Below, piece after piece: positions 9,797-18,385 of a stretch of 58,409 nt of DNA (within the stretch, counting starts at the first letter, position 1; each line of letters starts with the position of its first letter). The stretch is taken from the NCBI GenBank assembly GCA_021732025.1, contig JAKFVU010000079.1, positions 1 to 58,409 on the forward strand. The letters are read 5' to 3'. This DNA comes from Candidatus Obscuribacterales bacterium (lineage in GTDB: Bacteria > Cyanobacteriota > Vampirovibrionia > Obscuribacterales > Obscuribacteraceae). The position numbers and the translations under genes were made by a program. The notes below the pieces were generated by a model. That model did not search any database and was not told the DNA's origin. It saw only the letters and a program-made list of their open reading frames with translations.

Positions 9797-9909
9797 TACT
9801 GCTTGCCATTTTAGCGCTAAGACCCACGCTCGTCTAAGTAAATTGCGATAGGCAAAGCCTGGTATTTTAGACTAGTTATTTAATATCCGGTGGCACGAGA
9901 GAGAAAAAA

Positions 9910-10395
9910 TTGTTCCTGAAACCAGATTACCTGATAAAAGGCGATATTACCGATATCGACATTGACATGCTGAGCCAGGCTGGCATAAAGGGTCTAATTT
10001 TAGACCTAGACAGTACCTTAGTTGTGCCACATTCGGCCGCCTTATCGACTGAAGCTGGAGCCTGGCTTGAAAGGGCCTGTGAGCGCTTCAAAGTGGCGAT
10101 AGCCAGCAATAATAAAGATGAAGTCTACTTAGACCAAATCCGCAAAATTTTGACCATTCCTGTCGTAGGGAAGGCGGCAAAGCCAAGCCGAAAAGCGTTT
10201 CACAGACTTCTTTCTGACTTTGGCCTAGAGGCCGGGCAGGTGGCAGTAATCGGCGACCGCCCCCTCACCGATATTTGGGGAGGGCAGCGGGCTGGCATGA
10301 AGACCATCTTGGTGCAAATTCTCAAATGCCAAAAAGAACCAGCCTGGAAAAGTCGAGTTCGCAATTTAGAAAGAGTCTTCATAAGAAGCAATTAA
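9910..10395 (+). CDS. YqeG-family HAD phosphatase
   Basis: 161 residues with the HAD nucleophile motif LILDLDSTL near residues 30-38, motif II ASNN, the conserved Lys in KAAKPSRKAF, and motif III VIGDRPLTDIWGG. This length and the P-D-Y-L start match the YqeG/Gep4 group of phosphatases; the fungal relative dephosphorylates phosphatidylglycerophosphate. A lipid-phosphate substrate would fit the surrounding lipid-related genes, but that is inference. Translation appears to start at TTG (9910), since no better start gives the conserved FLKPDYLIKGD N-terminus. Confidence 0.88.
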   Translation: MFLKPDYLIKGDITDIDIDMLSQAGIKGLILDLDSTLVVPHSAALSTEAGAWLERACERFKVAIASNNKDEVYLDQIRKILTIPVVGKAAKPSRKAFHRLLSDFGLEAGQVAVIGDRPLTDIWGGQRAGMKTILVQILKCQKEPAWKSRVRNLERVFIRSN

Positions 10396-10497
10396 AAATC
10401 ACTAACAAGGCAAGCCCACTGGCAACGGTTGAGTTGCAAGGAAGTGGTGTAATATTGACAGGTGCTTAAGGCTAATATTGAGATTGTAGGCGTTCTT

Positions 10498-11853
10498 ATG
10501 AGGCTTAGTGCAGCCCTTTCAGTTTTACTAGTGTCGACCTGCTCTTGCCCGTCACAGGCAGAGAGCAAGCGTCCTGTATATCTCTCGTCTATAGCCGCAC
10601 CATTACCGGTGGCCGTACCTGGCATCAGGCCGACTGTGCCATCACCTCAATATTCAAAGCACTTCGAGCAAGGCCTCAGCTTTAAGAAAGCGGGCGATAA
10701 CAATCGAGCCCTTATCGAATTCTTGCAAGCAATCAAAGAAAATCCACGCTGCACACGGGCCTTTTACGAACAGGCACTGCTGTTTCGCCAAAAGGGTTAT
10801 CCCAAATTAGCAGAGTCTAGCCTTTGCCAGGCATTGGCTGTCGACCCATCTTTTAGAGATGCACGTATCTTGCTTGCCGCAGTCAGGCTGGAAGCGGGCA
10901 ATACTGGTGGCGCAGCACAAGAGCTAACACGCTCACTCGGTTTGCCGTCTTCGCCAGCTTCAGCGTCATCTCCTTCAATGCCGGCCGTGCCAGCTAGCAA
11001 ATCAACATCACTAGTAACACCACCAGTAATACCATCTACACAGCCGCCCCAACAAACTTTATCCACTCCGCTGGTCTCAGCTCCTCGTAAGAGTGGCCTG
11101 CAATTCATTCCAGAAGGTACGGCCGAAAGCGGTACTAACTCTAACGCTTCAAGCAGCAAAATCGCAGCTAGCCAAACCAAGCAAATTGATACTGATGATT
11201 GGGCTAAAAGACTGAAGTATTTGAGCATTCACGGAACCGGTACACTCAAGCCCGGCGAAGCTTTTATGTTCTCAGAAGAAACCGGCGAAGCAGTAATCTT
11301 TTTGACCAACGGCACACGCATTCGCCGCATCATTTCAGCACCACAAGATACACATGAACTGGTCAAAGCTCGTCGCCCAGACATGCTGATACCGGCAGAC
11401 TTGCTCTATAAACTTTCTACTTTGGGCAAACTAGTAGCCGGTGACCCGTCGGCTCTAATTGACACCAGTGCCAGTGAAAATCCAGAATATGAAACAGCGA
11501 AAAAGAAAGAGTACTTTGACGCTGATCTAGATAGCGAAGATCAACAAGAAGATGCCCCGGCTAAACGAGCTAGAAAAAACAAGCCCGAGAAAGGCACCCT
11601 AGGCGATCTCATGGACAGCAATGAAGATGACAACGCCGACAATAAATTCATACAGAGAGCAATTTTAGAAGATTCGCCTCGCGACAAACCTTCGTCACCA
11701 ATTATTCCGAATGATGCCACCAAAGGTCCAAGAATGGACAGCACAGAGCCATCATCAATGAAAGATTTCAACAAAGATCCTGTCAACGATTCGCTCATTG
11801 ATAAGACCCAAAAGTTCTTTGGTTGGTTCAAGAAAGCCCTGCATCTGCCTTAA
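10498..11853 (+). CDS. Secreted protein with short TPR region
   Basis: 451 residues from the ATG at 10498. That start gives a compact signal peptide (MRLSAALSVLLVSTCSCPSQA), while the longer frame from GTG 10462 adds 12 residues without a ribosome site. Two or three TPR-like helical pairs cover about residues 55-135 (FKKAGDNNRALIEFLQAI, AFYEQALLFRQKGYPKLAE). A Ser/Pro/Thr-rich linker follows, then a small domain (about 225-310) containing YLSIHGTGTLKPGEAF, and a charged C-terminal tail. A weak TTGAGT / TAATAT pair lies at 10429-10455 with a short 15-bp spacer. The function is unknown; it is likely periplasmic. Confidence 0.75.
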   Translation: MRLSAALSVLLVSTCSCPSQAESKRPVYLSSIAAPLPVAVPGIRPTVPSPQYSKHFEQGLSFKKAGDNNRALIEFLQAIKENPRCTRAFYEQALLFRQKGYPKLAESSLCQALAVDPSFRDARILLAAVRLEAGNTGGAAQELTRSLGLPSSPASASSPSMPAVPASKSTSLVTPPVIPSTQPPQQTLSTPLVSAPRKSGLQFIPEGTAESGTNSNASSSKIAASQTKQIDTDDWAKRLKYLSIHGTGTLKPGEAFMFSEETGEAVIFLTNGTRIRRIISAPQDTHELVKARRPDMLIPADLLYKLSTLGKLVAGDPSALIDTSASENPEYETAKKKEYFDADLDSEDQQEDAPAKRARKNKPEKGTLGDLMDSNEDDNADNKFIQRAILEDSPRDKPSSPIIPNDATKGPRMDSTEPSSMKDFNKDPVNDSLIDKTQKFFGWFKKALHLP

Positions 11854-11869
11854 GCAGATTGTCTAGACC

Positions 11870-12625
11870 CTAGCGCAAGCCATCCAAAATCCACTGATTG
11901 AAAGACTCAGGGAAAGTATCCATAAAGTTGTGCCCGCCCAGACTAAAGACTTTCAGAGTTGAGTTTGGCACTTGCTTGTGAATTTTCACAGCATAGTGGC
12001 AGGGCGCCACAGGGTCAAATCTCCCAGCAGCGAGATGCAGCGTACATGCCAATTGCGGAGCGCGACCGACAAAATCAACGGCCTCAAAATTGAGGACAAT
12101 TTGATCTAAGGCATGTCGGTTGGTATCAATCAGTGTTCGGGGACGCCAAGCCCAATTTTTATGAACATTGGAGCGCTTGATATAGTCGTACATGTACAGC
12201 ATGAAGAGTTTGAAGACATACGAAACAGGCTTGAGCACCCGCCCTGGCAAGCCAGCCGCAAGCACCGCAGCAAATAATTCAGGCCTCTGCTCAGCCAGAG
12301 TAACGCTAATGATTGCACCCAAAGAATGGCCTACAAATGCAGCGGGAAACTTGATGTCTGAGTTCTCTAAAGTCTCAAGCACATCACTAATATGCACATC
12401 TAAATCAGTGGGTTCTTCGGGCTCATGAGAAAGTCCATGGCCTCTTAAATCAACGACATAGCAGCGGTAACCGTGATTAGTGAAAAAGCGTACCTGCCCT
12501 TGCCACATCTCACCAGCAGAGCCTGTGCCGTGAATAAAAATCAAATCAGGAAGGCTACTAGTATCTAGCTCAAGACCTTGATTAGGACTTTGAACTGGAT
12601 CAAATTTTTGCAGCGAAAGTAGCAC
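11870..12625 (-). CDS. Alpha/beta hydrolase
   Basis: 251 residues with a complete alpha/beta-hydrolase core: oxyanion strand LIFIHGTGSAGEMW, nucleophile elbow VGHSLGAIIS (Ser near residue 100), acid in AGRFDPVAP near 206, and histidine in LGGHNFMDT near 232. A cap insertion lies between residues 125 and 180 (LPGRVLKPVSYVFKLF). The substrate cannot be read from sequence; esters, lactones or lipids are all possible. No signal peptide, so cytoplasmic. It lies 39 bp downstream of the glycosyltransferase on the same strand and may be co-transcribed with it. The frame opens at a non-ATG codon near 12625. Confidence 0.88.
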   Translation of the reverse strand: MLLSLQKFDPVQSPNQGLELDTSSLPDLIFIHGTGSAGEMWQGQVRFFTNHGYRCYVVDLRGHGLSHEPEEPTDLDVHISDVLETLENSDIKFPAAFVGHSLGAIISVTLAEQRPELFAAVLAAGLPGRVLKPVSYVFKLFMLYMYDYIKRSNVHKNWAWRPRTLIDTNRHALDQIVLNFEAVDFVGRAPQLACTLHLAAGRFDPVAPCHYAVKIHKQVPNSTLKVFSLGGHNFMDTFPESFNQWILDGLR

Positions 12626-12664
12626 TGTTACCTGACTATTGCCTAGAAACGATGAGCAGCAGAA

Positions 12665-13906
12665 TTACGAAGCGCTAGAACTTCTGCTCGGTTGCAATCT
12701 ACTTCTAAAAGTAGATGTTTCAATCTCGCCGACGGCAATTCCGATCAATGTTTCAGAGATATGGAAAATGGCATCAACTTGATCTAACTGGTGATTAACT
12801 GAATGCGGTGGCGCTTGCAAATCGCGGTGGCAAGTCATATTTTCTACAACTTCGACAATGTCTTCGGCCCGAGTAATGGCCATAGCCAATCCTTGCTCCA
12901 CAAGCATTCGGGCAGTGCCATACTCTTGCGGCATCGGAGTTGTAATCATATCGATGGCCATCGGCAAACGACGAGCAACTCCTTCAAACGAAGTTAAGCC
13001 ACCAGCTTTGGTGACCATTAAATCACAAGCAGCCATGACGTCTGCCATCGAGTCATGAAACGGCAGCACCGCTGTCGGTATCGGAGAGCCATGCAATTCT
13101 TTCTTCAAAGACTCATAAAGCTTGACGTTGTGACCGCAAAGAAAAACAACCTGAACCTTGCGCTTAACGCCTTTTAGAGCACGATAAATAGCAATCATGT
13201 TGCCACCGCCAGCCCAACCAGAGTTGATGCAGATTGTCGGCAAATCTTTCTCTAAACCAAGCGACTGGCGAAATTCTTCCGGACTACAAGTGGGCGGCTC
13301 GATAAAAGCAGGATGAACAGGCATGCCCATTATGGCAATCTTGGAAGGTTCGACACCCAGCTCAATTAGGCGTTGCTGAGCTAGATCATTTGGAACAATA
13401 GTCAAATCAGATTCGTGGCAGGCCCAGCCGCTCCAGAAATCACCATTAGGATCGGTCACCACGGTGACAAGCTTGGTTTTGTCGCGTAGGCCACTTTCGC
13501 GCAGACCGCGTGCTATGTACTGGTTGGACATAGGATGCACCGATACAACCAGATTGGCTTTCATATCGTGCAGTGTTTTGACCACATACGGCTTAGTAAT
13601 CATCCATCCGAACTTGGAATCATTAGGCTTGAATGTCTCGATGATCCAGTAGTAGTACTTCATGGCCGACTGCTGGTGGCGCAGAAGATAGTTATAGATT
13701 TGAACAAAGTTTCGGTTGAGAGGATGGCTGTTCTCGACAATGCTGTCTATGCGCACATCAACGTTGTAGTGGCTGAAGCGCTCTGCCAAAACTTTCAATA
13801 TTCCAGCCTGCAACGCCTCAGTAGCGCTGCGATGGCCACCGCCAGTATCGGAGAAAAACAACCCAATGCGCACAGGGTTCTGATTTTGCTTGGCGTTTCC
13901 GTTCAA
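12665..13906 (-). CDS. MGDG-synthase-like glycosyltransferase (GT28)
   Basis: 413 residues. The N-terminal domain begins IGLFFSDTGGGHRSATEAL with the glycine-rich loop at residues 19-25, typical of monogalactosyl- and processive glucosyl-diacylglycerol synthases (MGD/UgtP). It continues with VVSVHPMSNQYIARGL, TVVTDPNGDFWSGW and KIAIMGMPVHPAF. The C-terminal nucleotide-sugar domain has INSGWAGGGNM, VVFLCGHN and the donor site VMAACDLMVTKAGGLTSFE. The likely reaction is transfer of galactose or glucose from UDP-sugar to diacylglycerol. Cyanobacteria make MGDG by an unrelated GT2/epimerase route, so this plant-type enzyme is notable. It faces the lipase-like gene across a 139-bp divergent gap. 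Confidence 0.85.
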   Translation of the reverse strand: MNGNAKQNQNPVRIGLFFSDTGGGHRSATEALQAGILKVLAERFSHYNVDVRIDSIVENSHPLNRNFVQIYNYLLRHQQSAMKYYYWIIETFKPNDSKFGWMITKPYVVKTLHDMKANLVVSVHPMSNQYIARGLRESGLRDKTKLVTVVTDPNGDFWSGWACHESDLTIVPNDLAQQRLIELGVEPSKIAIMGMPVHPAFIEPPTCSPEEFRQSLGLEKDLPTICINSGWAGGGNMIAIYRALKGVKRKVQVVFLCGHNVKLYESLKKELHGSPIPTAVLPFHDSMADVMAACDLMVTKAGGLTSFEGVARRLPMAIDMITTPMPQEYGTARMLVEQGLAMAITRAEDIVEVVENMTCHRDLQAPPHSVNHQLDQVDAIFHISETLIGIAVGEIETSTFRSRLQPSRSSSAS

Positions 13907-14045
13907 AAGATTACGTCCGGTGAGAAATTAGGTAGGAACCAGTTGGGGCTGAAAGCCAAGTGCGGTACAAATATTCTGATAGAATGATTTCGCGAGTAAG
14001 GCTCAAGAAACACGCTCTCTATCTCCCTGACATTTCCAAGTAATA

Positions 14046-15599
14046 ATGTACCATCAAAGTTGGCTCTCACGCAGTAGAACGAACTCCCGAACTGGCTCAG
14101 TTCATCTCGGAGTGCAGTTCAAAACCTGGGCTCTGAGCCTAGCACTGGTGGCAGCTTCAGCCAATTCTGCTGTGTTAGCGAGCCCCGCTCGCTTGACTAC
14201 TCCGCAAGACGTTTCGCACCCCTCAAGTGTGCTCTATGGTTCAGTAAGCGACCGCTTCGCTAGCCTACCGGCCGGCAAGAAACAGCGTAAGCGCCCGACC
14301 GATGTCAAGATTTACGAATACGACCAAAAGCCTCTCGGAGAGCGCAGTCCGCTTCTTTTAGTGCATGGACTGAGGGGCGAATACTACCCCTATTTCCGTT
14401 GGCAAAAAGTAGCCGAGAAGCTAGCCAAGAGCGAAACTTTTAACAGCAAGTACAAAATTTATCTAGTGCGGTATTCGAGCCTTGACCGCTTTGAAATTGT
14501 TCTACCTAAATTTAAAGATGCCCTAACCTCTCTTTACAGTGCAACAAAACAACGGCCAATCACAATGATGGCCTTGAGCATGGGCGGCAATATCGCCTAT
14601 GAATCATTAACTGATCCCAACATCGAATCAAAAGTTCGTTTGCTCTTCACTATGGGAACGCCATTCCACGGCTCCCCGCTGTTTTGCAAAGACTGGATGA
14701 ACTACACGGTCTACAAGAGACTCTCTTGGCCATGGACTCGTGTAGATCACAATCTCTCCTATCGCTTTTACTTTGATCGCAATCCTATCCTGCGCCAAGA
14801 CTTGGCCTGGGATAACGCTGACGAAGCCATTCCAGAAACTGGAAAATTCAGATCTAGATTGCCCTTTGGTCCGAAAGGCTATCTCACCGTGGGCGATACC
14901 ATTAATACTCGCCTGAGCAAAGTGAATAGCGCTCCTGTTGATCGCAAAAAACTAATTACCTACGGCGGCTACATCGTCAATCCGTACTTAGCACCAGGCT
15001 TCAAACGCTATGCTGAAACCGCGGCTTTTTATCCAATGTTTTTACTGTCTAATTCTTTCCCCGCTCACTTCGGTAGAGAGCATCCAGTTTTAGAGTTTCT
15101 CAATCGCGACATCACCAACATTCAAGTATCCAAAAAGATTGCTAAGCAAGCTGGTACGCCGTTTGTGTATGTCATGAATGACGGCATTTGCCCACTTTCA
15201 AGCGCCATATTCTTACCGCCAGAAGTGGCTCGCACACAATTTGTGGCCAAAGAATCAGATTTCGAGAAGGTGCGCGACAAAGTTGATGTTGGCAGAGCAA
15301 GAGTGTTCCGCAACGTTGACCACCTAACTTTCATAGACGGCATCAGACCACTCAATCCAATAATATCGGCAGTAAACAGCCAATTTAGAGATGAGCTAAA
15401 TCCACAAGACGGTCAAAAAGATATTTTTGATTGGATTCTCAGTGATTTAGTCAACTCAGATCACATTGGTGGCAGCCTTGCCAAAACTAAGCAAGTTCCA
15501 GAACCAGTAATAACTGCAGATGAAGACTTGGCAGCAAAAGAGAAAGTAGATTCTGCAACTAAGCAAGAAGCAACAGCTGGAACAACTGCCGCGCAGTAG
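14046..15599 (+). CDS. Secreted lipase-like alpha/beta hydrolase
   Basis: 517 residues with an N-terminal signal-like hydrophobic segment (TWALSLALVAASANSAVLA). The core has the oxyanion strand LLLVHGLRGEYYPYFRW near residue 100, the nucleophile elbow MALSMGGNIAYE (Ser about 180; the usual Gly-His is replaced by Ala-Leu), and TMGTPFHGSPLF as in lipases and PGAP1-like esterases. A candidate acid lies in MNDGICPLSS and histidine in NVDHLTFIDG near 425. It probably acts on lipid esters in the periplasm or outside. The C-terminal 50 residues are polar and low-complexity. Upstream is a divergent gap shared with the glycosyltransferase. Confidence 0.85.
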   Translation: MYHQSWLSRSRTNSRTGSVHLGVQFKTWALSLALVAASANSAVLASPARLTTPQDVSHPSSVLYGSVSDRFASLPAGKKQRKRPTDVKIYEYDQKPLGERSPLLLVHGLRGEYYPYFRWQKVAEKLAKSETFNSKYKIYLVRYSSLDRFEIVLPKFKDALTSLYSATKQRPITMMALSMGGNIAYESLTDPNIESKVRLLFTMGTPFHGSPLFCKDWMNYTVYKRLSWPWTRVDHNLSYRFYFDRNPILRQDLAWDNADEAIPETGKFRSRLPFGPKGYLTVGDTINTRLSKVNSAPVDRKKLITYGGYIVNPYLAPGFKRYAETAAFYPMFLLSNSFPAHFGREHPVLEFLNRDITNIQVSKKIAKQAGTPFVYVMNDGICPLSSAIFLPPEVARTQFVAKESDFEKVRDKVDVGRARVFRNVDHLTFIDGIRPLNPIISAVNSQFRDELNPQDGQKDIFDWILSDLVNSDHIGGSLAKTKQVPEPVITADEDLAAKEKVDSATKQEATAGTTAAQ

Positions 15600-15635
15600 C
15601 TGAGCGCCCGACACGGTATTCAATTGATCAATTTC

Positions 15636-15661
15636 AAAATGGTTTCCATGGAAACCATTTT
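15636..15661. repeat. Perfect 26-bp palindrome
   Basis: AAAATGGTTTCCA followed by its exact reverse complement, centred on CCATGG (15646-15651). After one mismatch on each side, five more bases pair, giving a 38-bp imperfect dyad. A second 12-bp palindrome AATTGATCAATT lies at 15622-15633. The site is 36 bp after the lipase stop and about 260 bp before aspS. Without a T-run it is not a classic terminator; it could be a hairpin mRNA end or a binding site for a dimeric regulator. Confidence 0.8.
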
Positions 15662-15880
15662 AAAATTCAAAAAGAGGACAACTCCGTCCTTCACTTATTT
15701 TGCTTAACCTACTTAATTTTTCATTGACGGCAATGAGTTTTAGATTTAGCATGGAATTCTTATGTTTAACTTCCAATCCGCCAACAATAATAACGACAAT
15801 AATGATTGCCTCCAGAATCTGGTTGCACTCGTTAGACAATGTCGTAGTTAAGTTAAACAAAACAACGAAGAAGTCATCGA

Positions 15881-15911
15881 CCGCAGCCAACCAGGTTGCG
15901 GTTTTTTGTTT
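15881..15911 (+). terminator. Intrinsic terminator/attenuator just before aspS
   Basis: CCGCAGCC - AACCA - GGTTGCGG forms an 8-pair stem (one G-U) at 15881-15901, followed by TTTTTTG and more T. It ends only about 12 bp before the aspS start, with the ribosome site GGGAG (15913-15917) directly behind it. A terminator this close to the start suggests transcription attenuation of the synthetase, or the end of a short upstream RNA. The rest of the 15600-15880 stretch is AT-rich and shows no convincing gene. Confidence 0.7.
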
Positions 15912-15922
15912 TGGGAGAAATT

Positions 15923-17308
15923 ATGGTTACGTCAATCAAACTAACAGAGGCTGCCGGGCTTCTAACCCACGCTGACAAAACTGTGCGCATCAAAGGTCAC
16001 CTGCAGGCAACGCGCGACCTTGGCCAAATCATGTTTCTGATTGTACGTGACGCCTCCGCTACCATTCAGGCGGTGGTCACTGAAGCGCATTTGCAAGAGC
16101 AACTGAGGCAGCTCACAAGTGAAACACCATGTTATTTCGAAGGTGTTCTGCAAGCGCAGCAACAGAAAAAGAATAAGGAAGCAAAATCGGCTAGCGCCAC
16201 AGAAAACTCACAAACGAGCCCTTCGCAAATACCGCTAGTAGAGCTAGTGTTGACCAGTGTCGAGCCACTAGCCTCGGGTTTGCATGTGCCGCCAATCGAG
16301 ATAGGCAAGCAAAGCAAAATAGACAACCTATCTACTTCCACCCTACTCGACTATCGACCACTGACTCTGCGCAACGAAAAAGTTAGGGCTATCTTCAAAA
16401 TCGAAGCCGAGATACTGAAAGCCTTCCGGCACTATTTAAACGGTGAAAATTTCATCGAAATTCATTCGCCCAAAATAGTGGCAACCGGCACAGAAGGAGG
16501 AGCGCAGCTATTCAAAATCGACTACTTTGGCAGAACCGCGTATCTAGCTCAGAGCCCCCAGTTCTACAAACAAATAATGGTCGGTGCCTTTGAACGGGTA
16601 TACGAAGTGGGACCTGTCTATCGGGCAGAAGAACATGACACCACTCGTCACTTAAACGAATACATTAGCCTCGACATTGAGATGGGTTTTATCAACTCAG
16701 AACAAGATGTCATCGCTATGCAAATCGGCTTGCTGCGCCATATTATGGAGCAAGTCAAAGAGCACTGCCAAAAAGAACTGGCAATGTATCAAGCTACTGT
16801 TCCGACGATTGGCACCACATTGCCACAAATTAGACTTGAAGAAGCTCAGCAACTTTTAGCCAGTAAATACGGCTGGAAGAGTGAGTCTACCGACCTCGAT
16901 GGCGAGGGCGAAAAGCTTCTCACCAGCCACTTCGAAAAAGAAGAAGGAATCGACATGGTTTACGTGACCGACTATCCGCATGCTATCAGGCCATTCTATG
17001 CTATGCCGGGAGGGCCTCTCAAAAGTGGCGAAGCTGGTTCGAAAAGTTTCGACTTACTTTTTCGCGGCCTAGAGATAACCACCGGTGGCCAGCGCATTCA
17101 CGAATATGAGCAACTGAGACAATCGATTGCCAGCCGTGGTCTAAATCCAGAAGAGTTCAATGACTACTTGCTCTGCTTCAAGCACGGTATGCCGCCACAC
17201 GGCGGCTTGGCAATCGGTTTAGAAAGGCTCGCCAAGCAACTCTTGGGCCTACCTTCCGTGAAACAGACCGCGCTGTTCCCGAGGGACATCAACCGCATAA
17301 CTCCGTAG
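15923..17308 (+). CDS. aspS: Aspartyl-tRNA synthetase, archaeal (non-discriminating) type
   Basis: 461 residues from the ATG at 15923 (MVTSIKLT), which follows GGGAG at good spacing; the longer open frame would run through the terminator. An OB-fold anticodon domain (about 1-120, with a Gln/Lys/Ser-rich insertion near 75-95) is followed by the class II core: motif 1 NFIEIHSPKIV, the ATGTEGGAQLF loop, YLAQSPQFYKQ, motif 2 VYRAEEHDTTRHLNEY, DYPHAIRPFYAMPG, GLEITTGGQRIHEY and motif 3 GLAIGLERL. This is the shorter archaeal/AspRS2 form lacking the bacterial GAD insertion. Such enzymes usually charge both tRNA-Asp and tRNA-Asn, with GatCAB amidation of the latter. No gat genes are in the window. 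Confidence 0.92.
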   Translation: MVTSIKLTEAAGLLTHADKTVRIKGHLQATRDLGQIMFLIVRDASATIQAVVTEAHLQEQLRQLTSETPCYFEGVLQAQQQKKNKEAKSASATENSQTSPSQIPLVELVLTSVEPLASGLHVPPIEIGKQSKIDNLSTSTLLDYRPLTLRNEKVRAIFKIEAEILKAFRHYLNGENFIEIHSPKIVATGTEGGAQLFKIDYFGRTAYLAQSPQFYKQIMVGAFERVYEVGPVYRAEEHDTTRHLNEYISLDIEMGFINSEQDVIAMQIGLLRHIMEQVKEHCQKELAMYQATVPTIGTTLPQIRLEEAQQLLASKYGWKSESTDLDGEGEKLLTSHFEKEEGIDMVYVTDYPHAIRPFYAMPGGPLKSGEAGSKSFDLLFRGLEITTGGQRIHEYEQLRQSIASRGLNPEEFNDYLLCFKHGMPPHGGLAIGLERLAKQLLGLPSVKQTALFPRDINRITP

Positions 17309-17354
17309 AAAATTACGGAAGAAGTTGCGAACTGACATACCGATAGCTGAAAAA

Positions 17355-17419
17355 GATACTTATGGAAGTATCAAAAGAGAATCTAGATCTTTGATTACAT
17401 CAACGATCTAGATTCTCTT
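17355..17419. terminator. Tandem hairpins between aspS and the TPR gene
   Basis: A small hairpin GATACTT-ATGG-AAGTATC (17355-17372) is followed by a 15-bp perfect stem, AAGAGAATCTAGATC at 17375-17389 with its complement at 17405-17419. The second stem contains the TAG stop of the minus-strand TPR gene, and on that strand is followed by a short T-run (CTCTTTTG). It probably ends transcription from both converging genes. Confidence 0.75.
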
Positions 17420-18385
17420 GATTGGGGCAGTCGGCCGCAAGTCATCATAAACTTCTGCGGCATGCTTGCGATCTTCGTTAGCTTCACGCATCCGCCCGAG
17501 CTTCTCATAGCAGAGAGCCCTCATCAGATAAGCCTTGTTAGAATCGCGTATGCGCATTGCCGCAGTATATTCTTTTGCGGCTTCGTCATAGCGCTTCAGC
17601 TCTCGCAAAGCGTCGGCTCTATCCATCAAAATTTTGATCATCATCGAATTAGGTGCGTCACGGCTGCAGTTATCGCTGTCATTAACTGCACCTTGCCAAT
17701 CGGCCAGGCGACAATCTGCGGCCATTAAAAGTACCAATGTCTGACTCAACTTTTGAAACTTGTACGCCTTCCTCAGATAAGGTTGGGCCTCTTTATATTT
17801 CTTTTGAGTAAGAAAACACATACCGCGTCCTAAGTTCGTCAGAGGAGTGTTAGGCCAATGCTTATCCACTAAATTGAGCACTTGATGGGCTTGCTCAAAG
17901 TCTCCCATCTGCAAATATCCACGGGCGGCAAACACCAGGGGCGACGGCTCTTCTTGTTTCTTAGCCGCTAAGGCAGAACTAAAGGAAATCTTCGCTAGCT
18001 CGGGATGGTCGTCTTCTATTTGAATGATGCCAGTCAAAACATCGGCATCGGGAGCAGATGGTTTAAGCAATCGCACCTTCTGTACAAATTTGGCAGCCGC
18101 AGCAAATTCTTGGCGTTGCGACAACTCGCGTACCAAGTTGTAATTTATTTCGAACACTGCCGAAGGGGTCATCTGGGCAGCCATCCGATAGCAGTTCAGG
18201 GCCTTAGATTCTTGGCCAAATCTTGCTTCGTGGAAGCCCCGCAAAAGCACTTGCTCAATACTTTCATTCTTGCCCTGCTGAGCAAAGACTGGCAAATTAG
18301 CGCCAGAAATATTAGCGCAACAAATAATCGATAAAACAACTCCGGCCAGAACTCTAGACCAGCACACAACAATTTCGCTACTCAC
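17408..18385 (-). CDS. Secreted TPR-repeat protein
   Basis: 325 residues. The N-terminal segment VLAGVVLSIICCANISGANL then VFAQQGKN looks like a signal peptide cleaved after FAQ. About seven TPR units follow (for example EARFGQESKALNCYRMAAQM, ARGYLQMGDFEQAHQVL, ADALRELKRYDEAAKEYTAA). No enzyme domain; probably a periplasmic adaptor. Its start overlaps the end of the SGNH-like gene upstream by 8 bp, so the two are translationally coupled, and it may help the SGNH-like protein assemble with partners. The stop codon lies inside the strong hairpin at 17375-17419. Confidence 0.85.
   Translation of the reverse strand: MSSEIVVCWSRVLAGVVLSIICCANISGANLPVFAQQGKNESIEQVLLRGFHEARFGQESKALNCYRMAAQMTPSAVFEINYNLVRELSQRQEFAAAAKFVQKVRLLKPSAPDADVLTGIIQIEDDHPELAKISFSSALAAKKQEEPSPLVFAARGYLQMGDFEQAHQVLNLVDKHWPNTPLTNLGRGMCFLTQKKYKEAQPYLRKAYKFQKLSQTLVLLMAADCRLADWQGAVNDSDNCSRDAPNSMMIKILMDRADALRELKRYDEAAKEYTAAMRIRDSNKAYLMRALCYEKLGRMREANEDRKHAAEVYDDLRPTAPIKRI

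Noticed and set aside
15660..15890. 76-codon minus-strand frame with an Ile/Val-rich segment
   Set aside because: Starts inside the aspS terminator hairpin and ends next to the palindrome, with no ribosome site; probably a chance frame in AT-rich leader DNA.
15700..15922. T-box riboswitch before aspS
   Set aside because: A terminator is present but no AGGGTGG-type T-box sequence or specifier stem was found.
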